Made by a program: the position numbers and the translations under genes
Shown here: positions 5,230 through 5,840 of the stretch, piece after piece
Numbering within the stretch: the first letter of the stretch is position 1
Layout: each line of letters opens with the position of its first letter
From: Patescibacteria group bacterium
GTDB taxonomy: Bacteria > Patescibacteriota > Minisyncoccia > Sungbacterales > GWA2-42-14
Assembly (NCBI GenBank): GCA_018971745.1
Contig: JAGXAD010000050.1
Location: 1 to 5,840, forward strand
DNA: 5,840 bases
Direction of reading: 5' to 3'
The notes under the pieces: model-generated
Database searches by the model: none
Told to the model about the DNA's origin: nothing
What the model saw: the letters and a program-made list of their open reading frames with translations, nothing else

Positions 5230-5840
5230 GTGGCTCTTCAAGATTTACTCAAAACTAAACAAAACGAAAAAGAAGAAATATTTTCGGTGTTCCCGGAAGA
5301 AATTTATCAATCCGGACAGATGACGCTTCGCGACATTATTTCTCCGTCCGCGCTGCAAATCAACCCGAGCTTCGTGCGCATCGGAGAAAAATTTGCGCGC
5401 ACGATTTTCGTATTTTCCTATCCGCGCTACCTCCACACCAACTGGTTCTCGCCCATCATTAATATGGACAAAATTTTTGACATCGCGATGTTCGTGCATC
5501 CGGTTGACACCGGCCTGATTCTGCGTGATTTGCGGAAACAAGTTGCGCGGGTGCAGTCGCAAATCTCAACTCGCGAAGAAAAAGGGCTCGTGCGCGACCC
5601 GGTGCTTGACACGGCGTACCGCGACTTGGAAGATTTGCGCGACAAACTCCAGCAGGCAACCGAAAAACTTTTTAATTTCGGGCTCTACATTACCGTCTAC
5701 GGAGACAGCGAACAAGACCTGAACAAAAGCGAAAATCAAATTCGATCCGTTCTTGAATCAAAACTCGTGTACGCGAAATCCGCCGTGTTCCAGCAAGAAG
5801 AAGGATTTAACGCGGTGCTTCCCCTGAACAACGACTCGCT
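5230..5840 (+). CDS. virB4: VirB4-family type IV secretion ATPase, N-terminal part (continues past window)
   Basis: The frame stays open from GTG 5230 to the window end (203 codons plus two bases). An in-frame TAA at 5224-5226 rules out any earlier start, and the next ATG (5320) is inside conserved sequence, so the GTG is the best start although no Shine-Dalgarno is seen. Recognisable VirB4 N-terminal segments are SPSALQINPSFVRIGEKFA (38-56), FVFSYPRYLHTNWFSPIIN (60-78), FDIAMFVHPVDTGLILRDLR (83-102), REEKGLVRDPVLDTAYRDLE (115-134), LFNFGLYITVYGDSEQDLN (147-165), and SVLESKLVYAKSAVFQQEEGF (173-193). VirB4 is the hexameric cytoplasmic ATPase that energises T4SS assembly or substrate transfer. 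Its Walker A and B motifs would lie several hundred residues further on, outside the window, so catalytic competence cannot be judged. It follows the PrgI and VirB4-N-like genes, the usual order for Gram-positive-type systems in CPR genomes. Confidence 0.92.
   Translation, partial: MALQDLLKTKQNEKEEIFSVFPEEIYQSGQMTLRDIISPSALQINPSFVRIGEKFARTIFVFSYPRYLHTNWFSPIINMDKIFDIAMFVHPVDTGLILRDLRKQVARVQSQISTREEKGLVRDPVLDTAYRDLEDLRDKLQQATEKLFNFGLYITVYGDSEQDLNKSENQIRSVLESKLVYAKSAVFQQEEGFNAVLPLNNDS

Overview
The window carries part of a type IV secretion system (T4SS) locus, all on the plus strand. The gene set and protein sequences look like a candidate phyla radiation bacterium (Patescibacteria, probably Parcubacteria-like). 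Four things point there: a VirB6-like protein with a very long tail, a PrgI-family protein and a VirB4 ATPase in close array; a four-helix-bundle (23S rRNA IVS-type) gene beside them; short AT-only repeat families in the spacers; and starts without Shine-Dalgarno sequences. The lineage is inferred from remembered protein and repeat style, not from a marker gene.

Layout. 1-360: four-helix-bundle protein, missing its N-terminal end. 339-402: AT-rich direct repeats. 403-2931: polytopic VirB6/TrbL-like membrane protein with signal peptide and a ~340-residue cytoplasmic tail. 2943-3743: unrecognised helical protein with a Pro-rich tail, 11 bases downstream and probably co-transcribed. 3744-3868: spacer that is almost entirely one long AT-only imperfect palindrome. 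3869-4285: PrgI-family two-helix membrane protein, GTG start. 4286-4435: spacer dominated by a 138-base nested inverted repeat that could fold as a three-way junction. 4436-5116: soluble conserved protein resembling the N-terminal part of VirB4/TraC. 5117-5229: spacer with TCAAAA repeats and an AT-rich hairpin. 5230-5840: N-terminal 203 codons of VirB4, running off the window; it lacks a stop here but is clearly coding.

How they fit together. VirB6 would form the inner-membrane channel. PrgI (the VirB3-equivalent position in Gram-positive-type systems) would link the membrane to the VirB4 ATPase, which powers assembly or substrate transfer. The 4436-5116 protein probably partners VirB4. The Pro-rich protein is a plausible cytoplasmic accessory. 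No VirD4 coupling protein, relaxase, VirB8 or pilin is visible, so conjugation, DNA uptake and protein delivery cannot be told apart. The most unusual signals are the inverted repeats in the three larger spacers, above all 4279-4416. No rRNA, tRNA, CRISPR array or insertion sequence was seen.
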